Below, in pieces: positions 9,553 to 19,900 of a stretch of DNA of 64,000 bases. Origin of the DNA: Sediminibacterium sp. (GTDB lineage Bacteria; Bacteroidota; Bacteroidia; Chitinophagales; Chitinophagaceae); assembly GCA_030158665.1 (NCBI GenBank), contig JAOASM010000027.1:1-64000 (forward strand), given 5' to 3'. The notes beneath the pieces were generated by a model. That model was not told where the DNA came from, searched no databases, and saw only the letters and a list, made by a program, of their open reading frames with translations. A program made the translations under genes and the position numbers. Positions within the stretch are counted from its first letter, which is position 1, and each line of letters starts with the position of its first letter.

Positions 9553-10719
9553 TTAAATGATTCTTTTAGAAATTGCCCTGTTTATATTTCCCATTTCAAT
9601 TCCTTCAATCAACACTACACCGGGCTTCTTACCTTTCTCAAAACTGCCTAAGTGTCTATCCATTTGCAATGCGCGTGCACCATTGATGGTGGCCCATTGT
9701 AGCATTTCGGCAAGTGGAATATTAGGATGATGAAGATGAATTGTTTTCAATTCATCTAATATATTCAAACTCCAATTACTTGCATAGCTATCTGTTCCAA
9801 TAACGATATTCGCTTTTTCTGAACGCAATAACTCAACAGGTGGCATGGTTTGTTCGATGTATTGATTCGCGTTAGGACATAAACACCAAAATGCATTTTT
9901 CATCGCTGCATGTACGGCTTGTATATCTTGTGCAGAGGTAAAACTATTGTGTACTAAAATGCCGTGATGTGCATTTTTGAAAACTGGCAATATAGATTGT
10001 AGACTTGACTTACCCGTTGGTTCAAAAAAATCAAGCGCTACTTTTGTTCTTTCATACATCCCTAAAAACGGACCTGTCTTGGTTTCAAAAAATTCATTCT
10101 CTCCAGGTGTTTCTTGATTGTGTAAACTAATCGTATGGGATTCAAAATGTTCACTTAATAATGTCCATAAACGATTGGTAACCGAATAGGGAGCATGAGG
10201 AACAAGAGATGCGCGAACACAATGCTCTTGAAATTGTTTTTGTATCTCAATGCCCGCAATAATTTTATCATGCGCGCGTGTTGGATCTAAATCATACAAT
10301 TCTACAAAACTGTAATAGGCTAAAAGATGTTTTGCTTTTTGGTCCAATGTATCTAAGGTGTTCGAGATATCTCCAACAGCCACAATGCCGCCTGCTATCA
10401 TTTCTGCTTCTGCTGTAACAATGGCTTCTTGAATGGCTTCCGGTTCCACCTGACGCAATGCAACAATCTGTTTTACAAATTCCTGCAAACCAGTTTTAGC
10501 TGGAATCATCCCTTTCATGTGCGATAATTCTAAATGACAATGTGCATTGACAAAGCCAGGGCTTAATATCCCTTCCAATTGTTGGATATCGGAACCCGCT
10601 TCAGATAAAGGCACAATTCCTTCCACCGTCCCATCCGCTTTCGTGATTAAGACTTGGTCGGCGCCTTCTACTATTTGGGTGCCGTTAAATAGCTGGGTTG
10701 CTTGAAATTTTTGATACAT
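9553..10719 (-). CDS. amidohydrolase family protein (aminofutalosine deaminase/chlorohydrolase-like); start trimmed to MYQKFQATQLFNG
   Basis: GFVNAHCHLELSH, VPHAPYSV, LHNQETPGE, IVIGTDSYASN. Confidence 0.8.
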   Translation of the reverse strand: MYQKFQATQLFNGTQIVEGADQVLITKADGTVEGIVPLSEAGSDIQQLEGILSPGFVNAHCHLELSHMKGMIPAKTGLQEFVKQIVALRQVEPEAIQEAIVTAEAEMIAGGIVAVGDISNTLDTLDQKAKHLLAYYSFVELYDLDPTRAHDKIIAGIEIQKQFQEHCVRASLVPHAPYSVTNRLWTLLSEHFESHTISLHNQETPGENEFFETKTGPFLGMYERTKVALDFFEPTGKSSLQSILPVFKNAHHGILVHNSFTSAQDIQAVHAAMKNAFWCLCPNANQYIEQTMPPVELLRSEKANIVIGTDSYASNWSLNILDELKTIHLHHPNIPLAEMLQWATINGARALQMDRHLGSFEKGKKPGVVLIEGIEMGNINRAISKRII

Positions 10720-10787
10720 ATATATAAGTAAGGTAAAAATAAGGCAGATAAGGCAATAATTGCCCCAAATAAAGGGTTTCAAGTCCT

Positions 10788-10872
10788 TTTATAACTAATT
10801 GATAATCACTACCTATTTAGTATCATGTAAATTACGATACAAAATTATTATTGAAAATCAATTAGTTATAAA
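10788..10872. repeat. nested inverted-repeat element
   Basis: TTTATAACTAATTGAT (10788-10803) exactly complementary to ATCAATTAGTTATAAA (10857-10872). Confidence 0.8.
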
Positions 10873-10900
10873 GATGCTCGTTAAAACAAGCTCCTATTTC

Positions 10901-10932
10901 TTGGGAAAACCCAAAATCCCCACGTACCTTTG
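10901..10932 (+). promoter_or_regulatory. promoter of the rplM-rpsI-rpsB-tsf block
   Basis: TTG at 10901 and TACCTTTG at 10925-10932 match the Bacteroidota -33/-7 consensus. Confidence 0.65.
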
Positions 10933-10999
10933 CTCTCCCTTATAAAAGGGGATAATTTATGGCTAGCGGGATAGCGCAGCCTCATTTAAACAAAAGATT

Positions 11000-11443
11000 A
11001 TGAGTAAACTACATTTCACCACGAAGCACGCCAACGCGGCTACCGTTAAACATGGCTGGTACATTGTTGATGGTACTAATCAAACCGTAGGACGTATCGC
11101 TTCAAAAATCGCAGCAGTTCTACGTGGTAAGAACAAGGCTTATTACACTCCTCACGTTGATTGTGGAGATTATGTAATCATCATTAATGCAGAAAAAGTA
11201 CAATTGACTGGTAACAAATTCCACGATAAAGTATACTTGAACTATTCTGGTTACCCAGGTGGTAAAAAAGAAGAAGCTGCTGAAGATTTAATCAGGCGTC
11301 GTCCAGAAGTTATTATGGAAAGAGCGGTAAAAGGTATGTTACCTAAAAACCGTTTAGGTCGTAAGATGATCAAAAAATTATTTGTGTATGCTGGTGCGAA
11401 TCACCCTCATGCTGCACAACAGCCTAAAGAATTTAAATTTTAA
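11000..11443 (+). CDS. rplM: 50S ribosomal protein L13
   Basis: [45 protein letters not shown]. Confidence 0.97.
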   Translation: MSKLHFTTKHANAATVKHGWYIVDGTNQTVGRIASKIAAVLRGKNKAYYTPHVDCGDYVIIINAEKVQLTGNKFHDKVYLNYSGYPGGKKEEAAEDLIRRRPEVIMERAVKGMLPKNRLGRKMIKKLFVYAGANHPHAAQQPKEFKF

Positions 11444-11463
11444 AAAATTCCAAATCTAAATAA

Positions 11464-11853
11464 ATGGAAAAGCAAACAAATGCAGTAGGTCGTCGTAAGG
11501 AAGCGGTAACTCGCGTCTTCGTCAGCAAAGGTTCTGGTAAGATTACCGTGAATGATAAAGATTACAAAGCGTACTTTCCTTTAGTATACTTACAAAATCA
11601 AGTTGAAGCGCCTTTAAAAGCAGCTGGTGTTGAAGGTAAATACGATATCGTAATTAACGCAACAGGTGGTGGTATGAAAGGTCAAGCAGAAGCAGCCAAA
11701 TTAGGTATTGCACGTGTATTGGTTGAATTGAATCCTGAAGTTCGTCCAACGTTAAAAGCGGCTGGTCAATTGAAGCGTGATCCAAGAAGTGTTGAACGTA
11801 AGAAGTTCGGTCACAAGAAGGCACGTAGAAGCTTCCAATTTAGCAAGCGTTAA
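11464..11853 (+). CDS. rpsI: 30S ribosomal protein S9
   Basis: AVGRRKEAVTRVFV..., C-terminal RKKFGHKKARRSFQFSKR. Confidence 0.97.
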   Translation: MEKQTNAVGRRKEAVTRVFVSKGSGKITVNDKDYKAYFPLVYLQNQVEAPLKAAGVEGKYDIVINATGGGMKGQAEAAKLGIARVLVELNPEVRPTLKAAGQLKRDPRSVERKKFGHKKARRSFQFSKR

Positions 11854-11889
11854 TACAATCACATTAATTCATTATTACAATTTATACAA

Positions 11890-12774
11890 ATGGAAAATAA
11901 CACTTCATTACAACAGCAACTTTTGGAGGCCGGCGTACACTTTGGTCACCTTAAAAAGAAGTGGAACCCAAAGATGTTACCTTATATCTTCGCTGAGAAG
12001 AAAGGTATTCACATCATTGACTTGAACAAAACTGTAGAGCACTTACAAGAGACTGCTGCTGCTTTAAAGCAAATTGCTAAGAGCGGTAAGAAGATCATGT
12101 TTGTAGCTACAAAAAAGCAAGCAAAAGAAATCGTTAGCGAGTGTGCTAAGAAAGTAAACATGCCTTACGCTACAGAGCGTTGGTTAGGTGGTATGTTGAC
12201 TAACTTCAACACAGTTCGTAAGAGCGTTAAGAAAATGCAAAGCATCGAGAAGATGTTGAGCGACGGAAGTGCTGAAAGCTTAACTAAAAAAGAGCGTTTA
12301 ACATTAGGTCGTGATAAAGATAAAATGGAAAAAGTATTAGGTGGTATCGCTCAATTGGGTCGTTTACCAGCAGCTTTATTCTTAGTAGACATCGGTCATG
12401 AGCATATCGCTTTAGCAGAAGCTAAGCGTTTAGGAATCCAAACATTTGGAATGGTTGATACCAACTGTGATCCAAATAAAGTAGATTTCTCTATTCCTGC
12501 AAATGATGATGCTACAAAATCAATTGCAATCATTACTAACTATATCACTGCAGCAATCGCAGAAGGTTTGGCTGAGCGTCAAGCTTCTAAAGATGATGAA
12601 GGTGAAGTAGAAGAAGGTGCAAACGAATTAGAAGCAAAAGCTAAGAGAATGGAAGCTGAAGCAAACGCAGAAGGCGGAAGAGCTAAGCGTGGTGCGGGTG
12701 CTGCTCCATCAACTCCAGGCGGTGCTCCAAAGCGTCGTACTACTACTGGCTCTCGTGGTCCAGTAAGAAAATAA
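11890..12774 (+). CDS. rpsB: 30S ribosomal protein S2
   Basis: LLEAGVHFGHLKKKWNPKMLPYIF; low-complexity C-terminal extension. Confidence 0.97.
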   Translation: MENNTSLQQQLLEAGVHFGHLKKKWNPKMLPYIFAEKKGIHIIDLNKTVEHLQETAAALKQIAKSGKKIMFVATKKQAKEIVSECAKKVNMPYATERWLGGMLTNFNTVRKSVKKMQSIEKMLSDGSAESLTKKERLTLGRDKDKMEKVLGGIAQLGRLPAALFLVDIGHEHIALAEAKRLGIQTFGMVDTNCDPNKVDFSIPANDDATKSIAIITNYITAAIAEGLAERQASKDDEGEVEEGANELEAKAKRMEAEANAEGGRAKRGAGAAPSTPGGAPKRRTTTGSRGPVRK

Positions 12775-12784
12775 TATACTATCC

Positions 12785-12827
12785 CAATTGGGTTATTGGT
12801 ATCCTATGGGTACTAATGACCCAATTG
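12785..12827 (+). promoter_or_regulatory. 20-bp RNA hairpin between rpsB and tsf
   Basis: CAAUUGGGUUAUUGGUAUCC / GGGUACUAAUGACCCAAUUG: 17 Watson-Crick plus 3 G-U pairs, UAU loop. Confidence 0.75.
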
Positions 12828-12889
12828 TATTTAATTGGATAAGCATATAGTAATCAAATATTCATTAAGATAATTTTAAAAATAATTTT

Positions 12890-13723
12890 ATGAGCGCAAT
12901 AACAGCTGCAGAAATTAATAAATTACGTCAAGCTACAGGTGCTGGTATGATGGATTGTAGAAAAGCATTGACAGAAACAAACGGAGATTTTGAAGGTGCA
13001 ATTGACTGGTTACGTAAGCAAGGACAAAAAGTTGCTGCTAAGCGTAGCGATAGAGAAGCAAAAGAAGGTGTAATTATTGCACAAACTTCTGCTGATAAAA
13101 AAGTAGGTTTTGTAGTTTGTATTTCTTGTGAAACAGATTTCGTTTCTAAGAATGCAGAGTTCGTAGCATTTGCACAAACAATTGCTGACGCTGCAGTAGC
13201 AAACAATGTAAAGTCTGCTGAAGAATTAAACAATGTATCTATCAACGGAACAACTGTTGCAGATATGATCAATGATAAATTAGCTGCAATCGGTGAAAAA
13301 ATCGCTGTAGCTAAATTTGAAAGAGTGGAAGCGCCATTTGTTGCTTCTTATATCCACGGTGCATACAGAATGGGTGTATTGGTAGGATTGACTGCAGAAG
13401 CTGCTGAATTGGGTAAAGATGTTGCGATGCAAATTGCAGCGATGAATCCAGTAGCGGTAGATCCAGAATCAGTACCTGCTGAAGCTGTAGCTCGTGAGAG
13501 AGCGATCATCATTGATACAATGAAAGAAGATCCTAAGATGGCAGGTAAGCCAGAAGAAATGATTGCTAAAATTGCTGAAGGCAAGATTGCAGCATTCTTT
13601 AAAGAAAATACTTTATTAGCACAATCATTCGTAAAGGATGGTTCTAAGACAGTAGCAGAGCATATCAAGTCTGTAGGCGCTGATATGAAAGTAACTGAAT
13701 TTAAGCGCGTAGCTCTAGGGTAA
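12890..13723 (+). CDS. tsf: translation elongation factor Ts
   Basis: INKLRQATGAGMMDCRKALTETNGDFEGAIDWLRKQG. Confidence 0.97.
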   Translation: MSAITAAEINKLRQATGAGMMDCRKALTETNGDFEGAIDWLRKQGQKVAAKRSDREAKEGVIIAQTSADKKVGFVVCISCETDFVSKNAEFVAFAQTIADAAVANNVKSAEELNNVSINGTTVADMINDKLAAIGEKIAVAKFERVEAPFVASYIHGAYRMGVLVGLTAEAAELGKDVAMQIAAMNPVAVDPESVPAEAVARERAIIIDTMKEDPKMAGKPEEMIAKIAEGKIAAFFKENTLLAQSFVKDGSKTVAEHIKSVGADMKVTEFKRVALG

Positions 13724-13800
13724 ATTGCAAGTCAACACTGTTTGGTCCAAAAGATTCAAATGGTGCAGATTCCTAGAAACTAAGTGTTTGAAAGAATATC

Positions 13801-13835
13801 AAAAAGGGAGGTCATTGACCTCCCTTTTTCTTTTT
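13801..13835 (+). terminator. intrinsic terminator after tsf
   Basis: AAAAAGGGAGGTCATTGACCTCCCTTTTTCTTTTT. Confidence 0.9.
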
Positions 13836-13882
13836 AATCCTTATTCAAAATTTGTATCTTGCAACTATAAATCTCAACAACT

Positions 13883-14599
13883 ATGGAGCCAAAGTACAAA
13901 CGCGTCTTGTTAAAGTTATCAGGTGAAGCCTTATTGGGAAACGAAAGAAATGGCGATCCATTTAATCCAAAAATCATCGAACAATATGCCAATGAGATCA
14001 AGCAGTTGGTAGATCTTGGAATTGAAGTTGCGATTGTTATTGGTGGAGGTAATATATACAGAGGAATGAACGAGGCGGATAGTGGTATTGAAAGAGCACA
14101 TGGTGATTATATGGGGATGTTGGCAACTGTAATTAACGCAATGGCGATACAAGCGATGTTAGAAAAAATTGGCGTGTATACAAGATTGCAATCTGCTATC
14201 AATATGGAGCAGGTGGCAGAACCTTATATCAGAAGAAAAGCATTAAGACATTTAGAAAAAGGACGTGTTGTTATATTTGGCGCAGGTACGGGTAATCCTT
14301 ATTTCACAACAGATACTGCTGGTTCATTAAGAGCCATTGAAATGAAGGCAGATGTGATCTTAAAAGGTACAAGAGTGGATGGTGTTTATGATGCAGATCC
14401 AGAGAAAAATCCAAATGCAAAAAAATTCGAGACCATTAGTTTCCAAGAGTGTATCACAAAGAACTTAAAAGTGATGGATATGACTGCATTCACATTGTGT
14501 ATGGAGAATAAATTACCAATCATTGTATTCGATATGAATCAGGCAGGTAATTTAATGAAGATCGTACAAGGAGAATCAGTAGGTACGTTGGTTAAATAG
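13883..14599 (+). CDS. pyrH: UMP kinase
   Basis: [45 protein letters not shown]. Confidence 0.96.
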   Translation: MEPKYKRVLLKLSGEALLGNERNGDPFNPKIIEQYANEIKQLVDLGIEVAIVIGGGNIYRGMNEADSGIERAHGDYMGMLATVINAMAIQAMLEKIGVYTRLQSAINMEQVAEPYIRRKALRHLEKGRVVIFGAGTGNPYFTTDTAGSLRAIEMKADVILKGTRVDGVYDADPEKNPNAKKFETISFQECITKNLKVMDMTAFTLCMENKLPIIVFDMNQAGNLMKIVQGESVGTLVK

Positions 14600-14683
14600 G
14601 ATTCAATTCGTTGAAGAATCACCGCTGATGTAAAAAACATAGAGAAATCGTTGTTTTTAGCTTGGCTAGATTAAATTTATAGT

Positions 14684-15994
14684 ATGCAAAAAAACAGTTT
14701 CATCGTCTTATTGTTGGTGCTTATTTTTTCACAAGAAAAACTAGCAGCACAAAATAATTTAAGTTTAAAAGAAGCGGTTACTATCGCAATACAAAATAGC
14801 TACGACATCAAGTTGGTAGAAAACACTGCTGCAATTGCTAAAAACAATAATAACTACGGAGTCGCAGGAGGATTGCCAACAGTGACAGCAACAGGTACAA
14901 ATAACAATACGCTAACAACGATACATCAAACATTTCCAGATCCATCAAGAAACACAACAAGAAGTGGTGTAGATGGATCAACGTTAAATGGTGGATTGTC
15001 TGCTACCATGATATTGTTCAATGGATATAGAGTTGCTGCAACTAAAGATCGTTTAGAAAGCATCCAAAAGCAGACAGAAGCTGCATTGCAAACACAAATG
15101 CTGAACACTAGCTCAACTGTGATGCAACAATATTACAATGTCATCAGACAAGCAGCGTTTTTAAAAACGATAGAAAAATCAATTGAAGCTTCTGAACAAA
15201 GAGTTGCGATTGTTAAAACAAGACAAGAAATTGGTGTAGCCAATCAAGCAGATTTGTTACAATCTAGTTTAGATTTAAATGCATTATTACAAGCAAAGCA
15301 AAATCAACTAGTCGTATTAGAACAAGTGAAAGCAGATTTATACAATAGCATGGTAGTGCCTGCAAATTCAAATTACACATTTACAGATAGCATTCAAGTA
15401 GATCAAAAGTTGAGCTTATCTGATATTGAATCAAAAATGAAGTCGCATCCATTGTTACAATCTGCTCAACAGTTAATCAATGTGAATCAGTTTTTAGAAA
15501 AAGAAACAAAGGCTTTGACTTATCCTACATTAAGAGCAAACGGTGGTTACAACTACAATAGCAATAAATCAACAGCTGGATTCATCTTATTAAATGAAAG
15601 TTACGGTCCATTTTTAGGATTGAACTTAAGTATTCCTATCTATGCAGGAAGCACAAGTAAGCGTGCCTATAAAAATGCACAAATCAATACGGTGAGTGCA
15701 AAGATCCAGTACGAAAATACGGCGCAAGATTTAGCAACAGAATTATTTAAAACCTATCAGAACTATCAAAATAGTTTAAAGCAAACACCCATTGAAGTGC
15801 AGAACTTTGAGATGTCAGAAGCTTTATTGGCTTTAGTGATGGAGAAGTTTAAATTGGGACAAGCAACTATAGTTGATGTAAAACAAGCACAGCAAAGTTT
15901 TGAAACTGCAGGCTTTAGATTGACAAGCTTAAAGTTTAGCGCAAAGATTGCAGAGATTGAATTAAAAAGATTATCCAATCAGCTGAGTTTTTAA
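14684..15994 (+). CDS. TolC family outer membrane efflux protein
   Basis: Signal peptide; LSLKEAVTIAIQNSYDIKLVE and OEP repeats. Confidence 0.88.
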   Translation: MQKNSFIVLLLVLIFSQEKLAAQNNLSLKEAVTIAIQNSYDIKLVENTAAIAKNNNNYGVAGGLPTVTATGTNNNTLTTIHQTFPDPSRNTTRSGVDGSTLNGGLSATMILFNGYRVAATKDRLESIQKQTEAALQTQMLNTSSTVMQQYYNVIRQAAFLKTIEKSIEASEQRVAIVKTRQEIGVANQADLLQSSLDLNALLQAKQNQLVVLEQVKADLYNSMVVPANSNYTFTDSIQVDQKLSLSDIESKMKSHPLLQSAQQLINVNQFLEKETKALTYPTLRANGGYNYNSNKSTAGFILLNESYGPFLGLNLSIPIYAGSTSKRAYKNAQINTVSAKIQYENTAQDLATELFKTYQNYQNSLKQTPIEVQNFEMSEALLALVMEKFKLGQATIVDVKQAQQSFETAGFRLTSLKFSAKIAEIELKRLSNQLSF

Positions 15995-16014
15995 AATACT
16001 AAAATGAATTAACC

Positions 16015-16046
16015 AAAAAGGGCGCATCCATGATGCGCCCTTTTTA
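16015..16046. terminator. bidirectional terminator between convergent genes
   Basis: AAAAAGGGCGCATCCATGATGCGCCCTTTTT. Confidence 0.88.
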
Positions 16047-16078
16047 TAGGTGCTATATTGAATTCTTTATTCAAAAGA

Positions 16079-16870
16079 TTATTTCCAACCGTCTCCATCA
16101 AGGATATTGCCTATGCCGCCCAAGATGCTACCTTCTTCTTTGCGCTTATACGTTCCATAAGCCAAGATACGACCAGCTAAACGGCTGATAGGCAAAGTTT
16201 GAATCCATACCTTACCAGGCCCAGTAAGTGTAGCAAAGAATAAACCTTCACCACCAAACAAGGTATTTTTAATGCCACCCACAAATTGAATATCATAATT
16301 TACATTAGACGTAAAACCAACGATACAACCCGTATCAACTTTTAAGACTTCACCTGGCTGCAAATCTTTTTCAATCACATGTCCACAAGCATGTAAAAAA
16401 GCCATGCCATCACCTTCAAGCTTTTCCATGATAAATCCTTCACCACCAAAAAGGCCTGTACCTAATTTGCGTTGGAATTCAATACCAATGCTAACGCCTT
16501 TCGCAGCACATAAAAAAGCATCCTTCTGACAAATCACTTTGCCACCAAGATGAGGTAAGAACATTGGAATGATTTTTCCAGGATAGGGAGAAGCAAAGCT
16601 TACTTTTTTCTTAGCGTTATACATATTGGTATACGCCGTCATGAACAAGCTCTCCCCCACCAATGCACGCTTACCTGCTTGAAATAATTTATTTAAGATA
16701 CTACTGTCTTGTTGTGTGCCATCACCAAAGATGGTTTCCATTTGAATGCCTTCTTCCATCATCATAAAAGCGCCAGGCTCAGCCACAGCTGTTTCCTGAG
16801 GATCTAGTTCAATAGACACATATTGCATTTCTTCGCCAAAAATTTGATAGTCAATTTCGTGAGCTGTCAT
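16079..16870 (-). CDS. TIGR00266/AIM24 family protein
   Basis: YVSIELDPQETAVAEPGAFMMMEEGI; GLFGGEGFIMEKLEG; LFGGEGLFFATLTGPGKVWIQTLP. Confidence 0.85.
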   Translation of the reverse strand: MTAHEIDYQIFGEEMQYVSIELDPQETAVAEPGAFMMMEEGIQMETIFGDGTQQDSSILNKLFQAGKRALVGESLFMTAYTNMYNAKKKVSFASPYPGKIIPMFLPHLGGKVICQKDAFLCAAKGVSIGIEFQRKLGTGLFGGEGFIMEKLEGDGMAFLHACGHVIEKDLQPGEVLKVDTGCIVGFTSNVNYDIQFVGGIKNTLFGGEGLFFATLTGPGKVWIQTLPISRLAGRILAYGTYKRKEEGSILGGIGNILDGDGWK

Positions 16871-16908
16871 AAAATTTATTTTAGTACTACAAAACTAATC
16901 CATCTGCA

Positions 16909-16938
16909 TAAAACCCCCCCCCGAAGTATTCGAGGGGT
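16909..16938 (-). terminator. terminator of the RND efflux operon, containing a C9/G9 tract
   Basis: Minus strand CAACCCCTCGAATACTTCGGGGGGGGGTTTT. Confidence 0.65.
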
Positions 16939-16978
16939 TGTAATTTAATTTAAAAACCTGTGTTTCAAGGATACATGG

Positions 16979-19900
16979 TTAAAACCAAGATCCGTTGAAA
17001 GTGGCATCTCCGTTGGCATTGTTTTTTGCAGCTCTTCTTTTCACTTGTTTGTTATGAATCCAGGTGCTTACAAACATCAATGGAATGAATACAAAAGTTA
17101 AAGGAGGGATACCTAACATGCTAATCCACTTGCCACCAAATTGACGACGCATAGGGCGACGTAATCTTTCAGCAATTAAATACATGGCAGGAACAATAAA
17201 CAAAGTCATAAAGAAAGCAAAAGCCAATCCAAAGATAATGGTCCAGCTCAAAGGCTTCCAGAATGCAACGTTATCTCCACCAAAGAAAATATGAGGATTC
17301 AATTCGCTAAATAAAGTTACAAAGTTGATATTGAAACCTACTGCAATTGGAATGAAACCAAGTATCGCAGCCAATGCAGTTAACAATACAGGAATGATTC
17401 TTGTCTTACCTGCTTGAATCACGGCTTCTCTTGTTTTGTATCCACGGCTTCTTAATTCATCCGCGAACTCAATCACAAGGATACCGTTTTTAACAACGAT
17501 ACCAGCCAATCCAACAATACCAAGGCCTGTCATGATACCAGATACTTTCATACCTGTTAAAGCAAATCCTAACAATACACCAATGATACTGAATAGGATC
17601 TCCGTTAAGATAATCACAGACTTAGAGATAGAGTTAAACTGTAAAACCAAAGTAAACAAGATCAACATCAATGCAATGATCAAAGCTTTACCAAGGAACG
17701 CTACAGTTTCTAATTGCTGTTCGTTCTCACCTGTTTGCTTAACTGTCACACCATCTGCGATCCCTTTGTAATTCTCAATGTATTGCGCTATCACTGCATT
17801 CACAGCAGTAGGATTATATCCTTCGTTCATCAATACATTCGAGCGTAATTGAATTTGTCTTTTTTGATTCTTTCTTTTTACACTACCCAACGTGCTAGTT
17901 GGCTCTACTTTAACCAAAGAACTGATTGGAATATTTTTAACCATACCACCAGCAGCCATATCACGGAAAGACAAACGCATATTCAATAAGTCAACTAAAT
18001 TTTTACGTTGCATTTCCTCGTTACGCAGTTGGATTTTATATTCATCCTTACCATCTTTGATTTTAGAAACTTCTCTACCAAATAAGGCAGTACGAATTTG
18101 CATACCTACTTGAGCAGAAGAAACACCTTCACTTAAAGCACGCTCTCTATCAATCGTTAAGGTTAATTCAGGATTTTGTAAATCAACATCCATCTTTAAT
18201 TCTTCGATACCAGGAATCTGTGCTGCATCTAAATAGTTCTTTAAACCTACAGCCGTTTTGATTAACTTATCAAAATCATCTCCTTGAATTTCAATGTTCA
18301 CTGGAGGTTCTGTTGGCGGACCACTAGACTCTTGAGTCACTGTAATCTCTGCACCAGGTACGCCTTTCATTTCTTTACGAACTGCATCTAAATATGGTTT
18401 AGTAGAAACACCATGGCGTTTTTCAAATTCTACAAAGTTCACCTGGATACGACCCAACTCCGATCTAGTACTTCTATCACCCGTCATTGGATCGCCCGCA
18501 CCTACTGCGATATTCGAAATGGTAGACTCTACAATAGGATTCTTTTTGCCGTTGTCTGTTCCTAAAATTTTATTCACTCGAGCTTCTAGTACTTTAGTAA
18601 TAGAGTCAGTGTGTTTTACTTCTGTACCCACTGGTAATTTTAAGTAAACATATATTTGATTTGGATCTGCTTGAGGGAAAAACTCAATCCCTGTTCTGCC
18701 AGTACCAACACTAATACCAAATACGATAAAGGAGAAAATCAACAAGCCAAAAGTGGCAAACAATAATTTAACAGGTCTCCATCCGGTTAATGATCTTCTT
18801 AAAACACGCTCATATAAATCCATCATATTCGGTAAGGTGGTCTCTTGGAAATGCTTGATTGCAGCAGCAATAAAATATCTATTTGCTACAACTAAAAGCA
18901 TAAAGAAGATCAATAAGTTACCTAAGAAGGTTGCACCCATTAAATCTAATACCAAGCCGAAGCCAATTGGAATCCAAAAAGTCTTTTTCTTAAAGATGGC
19001 AGATTTTGGTTCAGTGCTATCATGCTCTTCGTGGTTCATGAAGTCAACCGCAAATACAGGGTTCATGATGAACGCTACTACCAATGAGGCAGCTAATGTA
19101 AAAATTAACATGGCAGGTAAGTAAACCATGAATTTACCAATGATACCAGGCCAGAACAACAATGGGAAGAAAGGAGCCAGTGTAGTCACCGTTCCAGCTA
19201 ATACTGGAATGAATACCTCACCCGCAGCCATCTTCGCTGAAGTAGTAGCAGTTAATTTTCCTTTTCCTTGAACAAAAATTCGGTGTGTGTTTTCAATCAC
19301 CACAATGGCGTCGTCTACAATGATACCCAATCCAAATAAGAGCGCAAACAATACCATGAAGTTCAATGTGATATTGCTACCAATTAATAAGTTACCTGCT
19401 GGTAAAAATACAAAGGCAACAAACATACTCAATGGCACAGATAAGGCCACAAAGAAGGCGTTGGTCACACCCATAAAGAACATCAATACAATCAATACCA
19501 ACACGAAACCTATCACAATTGAGTTCACTAACTCTGTGAAAGATGATCTAGTTTTAATACTTTGATCACCAGTGATAACTGTATTAAGGTCTTTTGGTAA
19601 ACTTGTTAATTTAGCTTCGTCTACAATTTTCTTTACAGCATCAGAAGTTTCAATCAAGTTCTCACCACTACGTTTAATGATATTTAAAGTCAATACGTTC
19701 TTGCCGTCTAAACGTGCATAGCTTTCGTTTTTCTTAACGGTATCAACAATCGTTGCTACATCTTTTAAATAAATAGGTGCTCCACTTGTGTTGCGAACAA
19801 TAATATTAGCAATATCATTGGCGCTTTTAAGTTGCCCTTTTAATTGAAGGTTACGTTGCATGGTACCTACTTCTAAAAGACCGCCTGACATATCTAAGTT

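Noticed and set aside
11777-12025. 82-aa ORF spanning the rpsI-rpsB junction
   Set aside because: Out of frame with two ribosomal protein genes; chance ORF.
12600-12774. Low-complexity Glu/Ala/Gly/Arg-rich C-terminus of ribosomal protein S2
   Set aside because: Extended disordered S2 tails are common in this phylum; not a separate domain or insertion.
18753-19124. 123-aa plus-strand ORF inside the RND permease
   Set aside because: Antisense to the permease, no independent start context or family signal.
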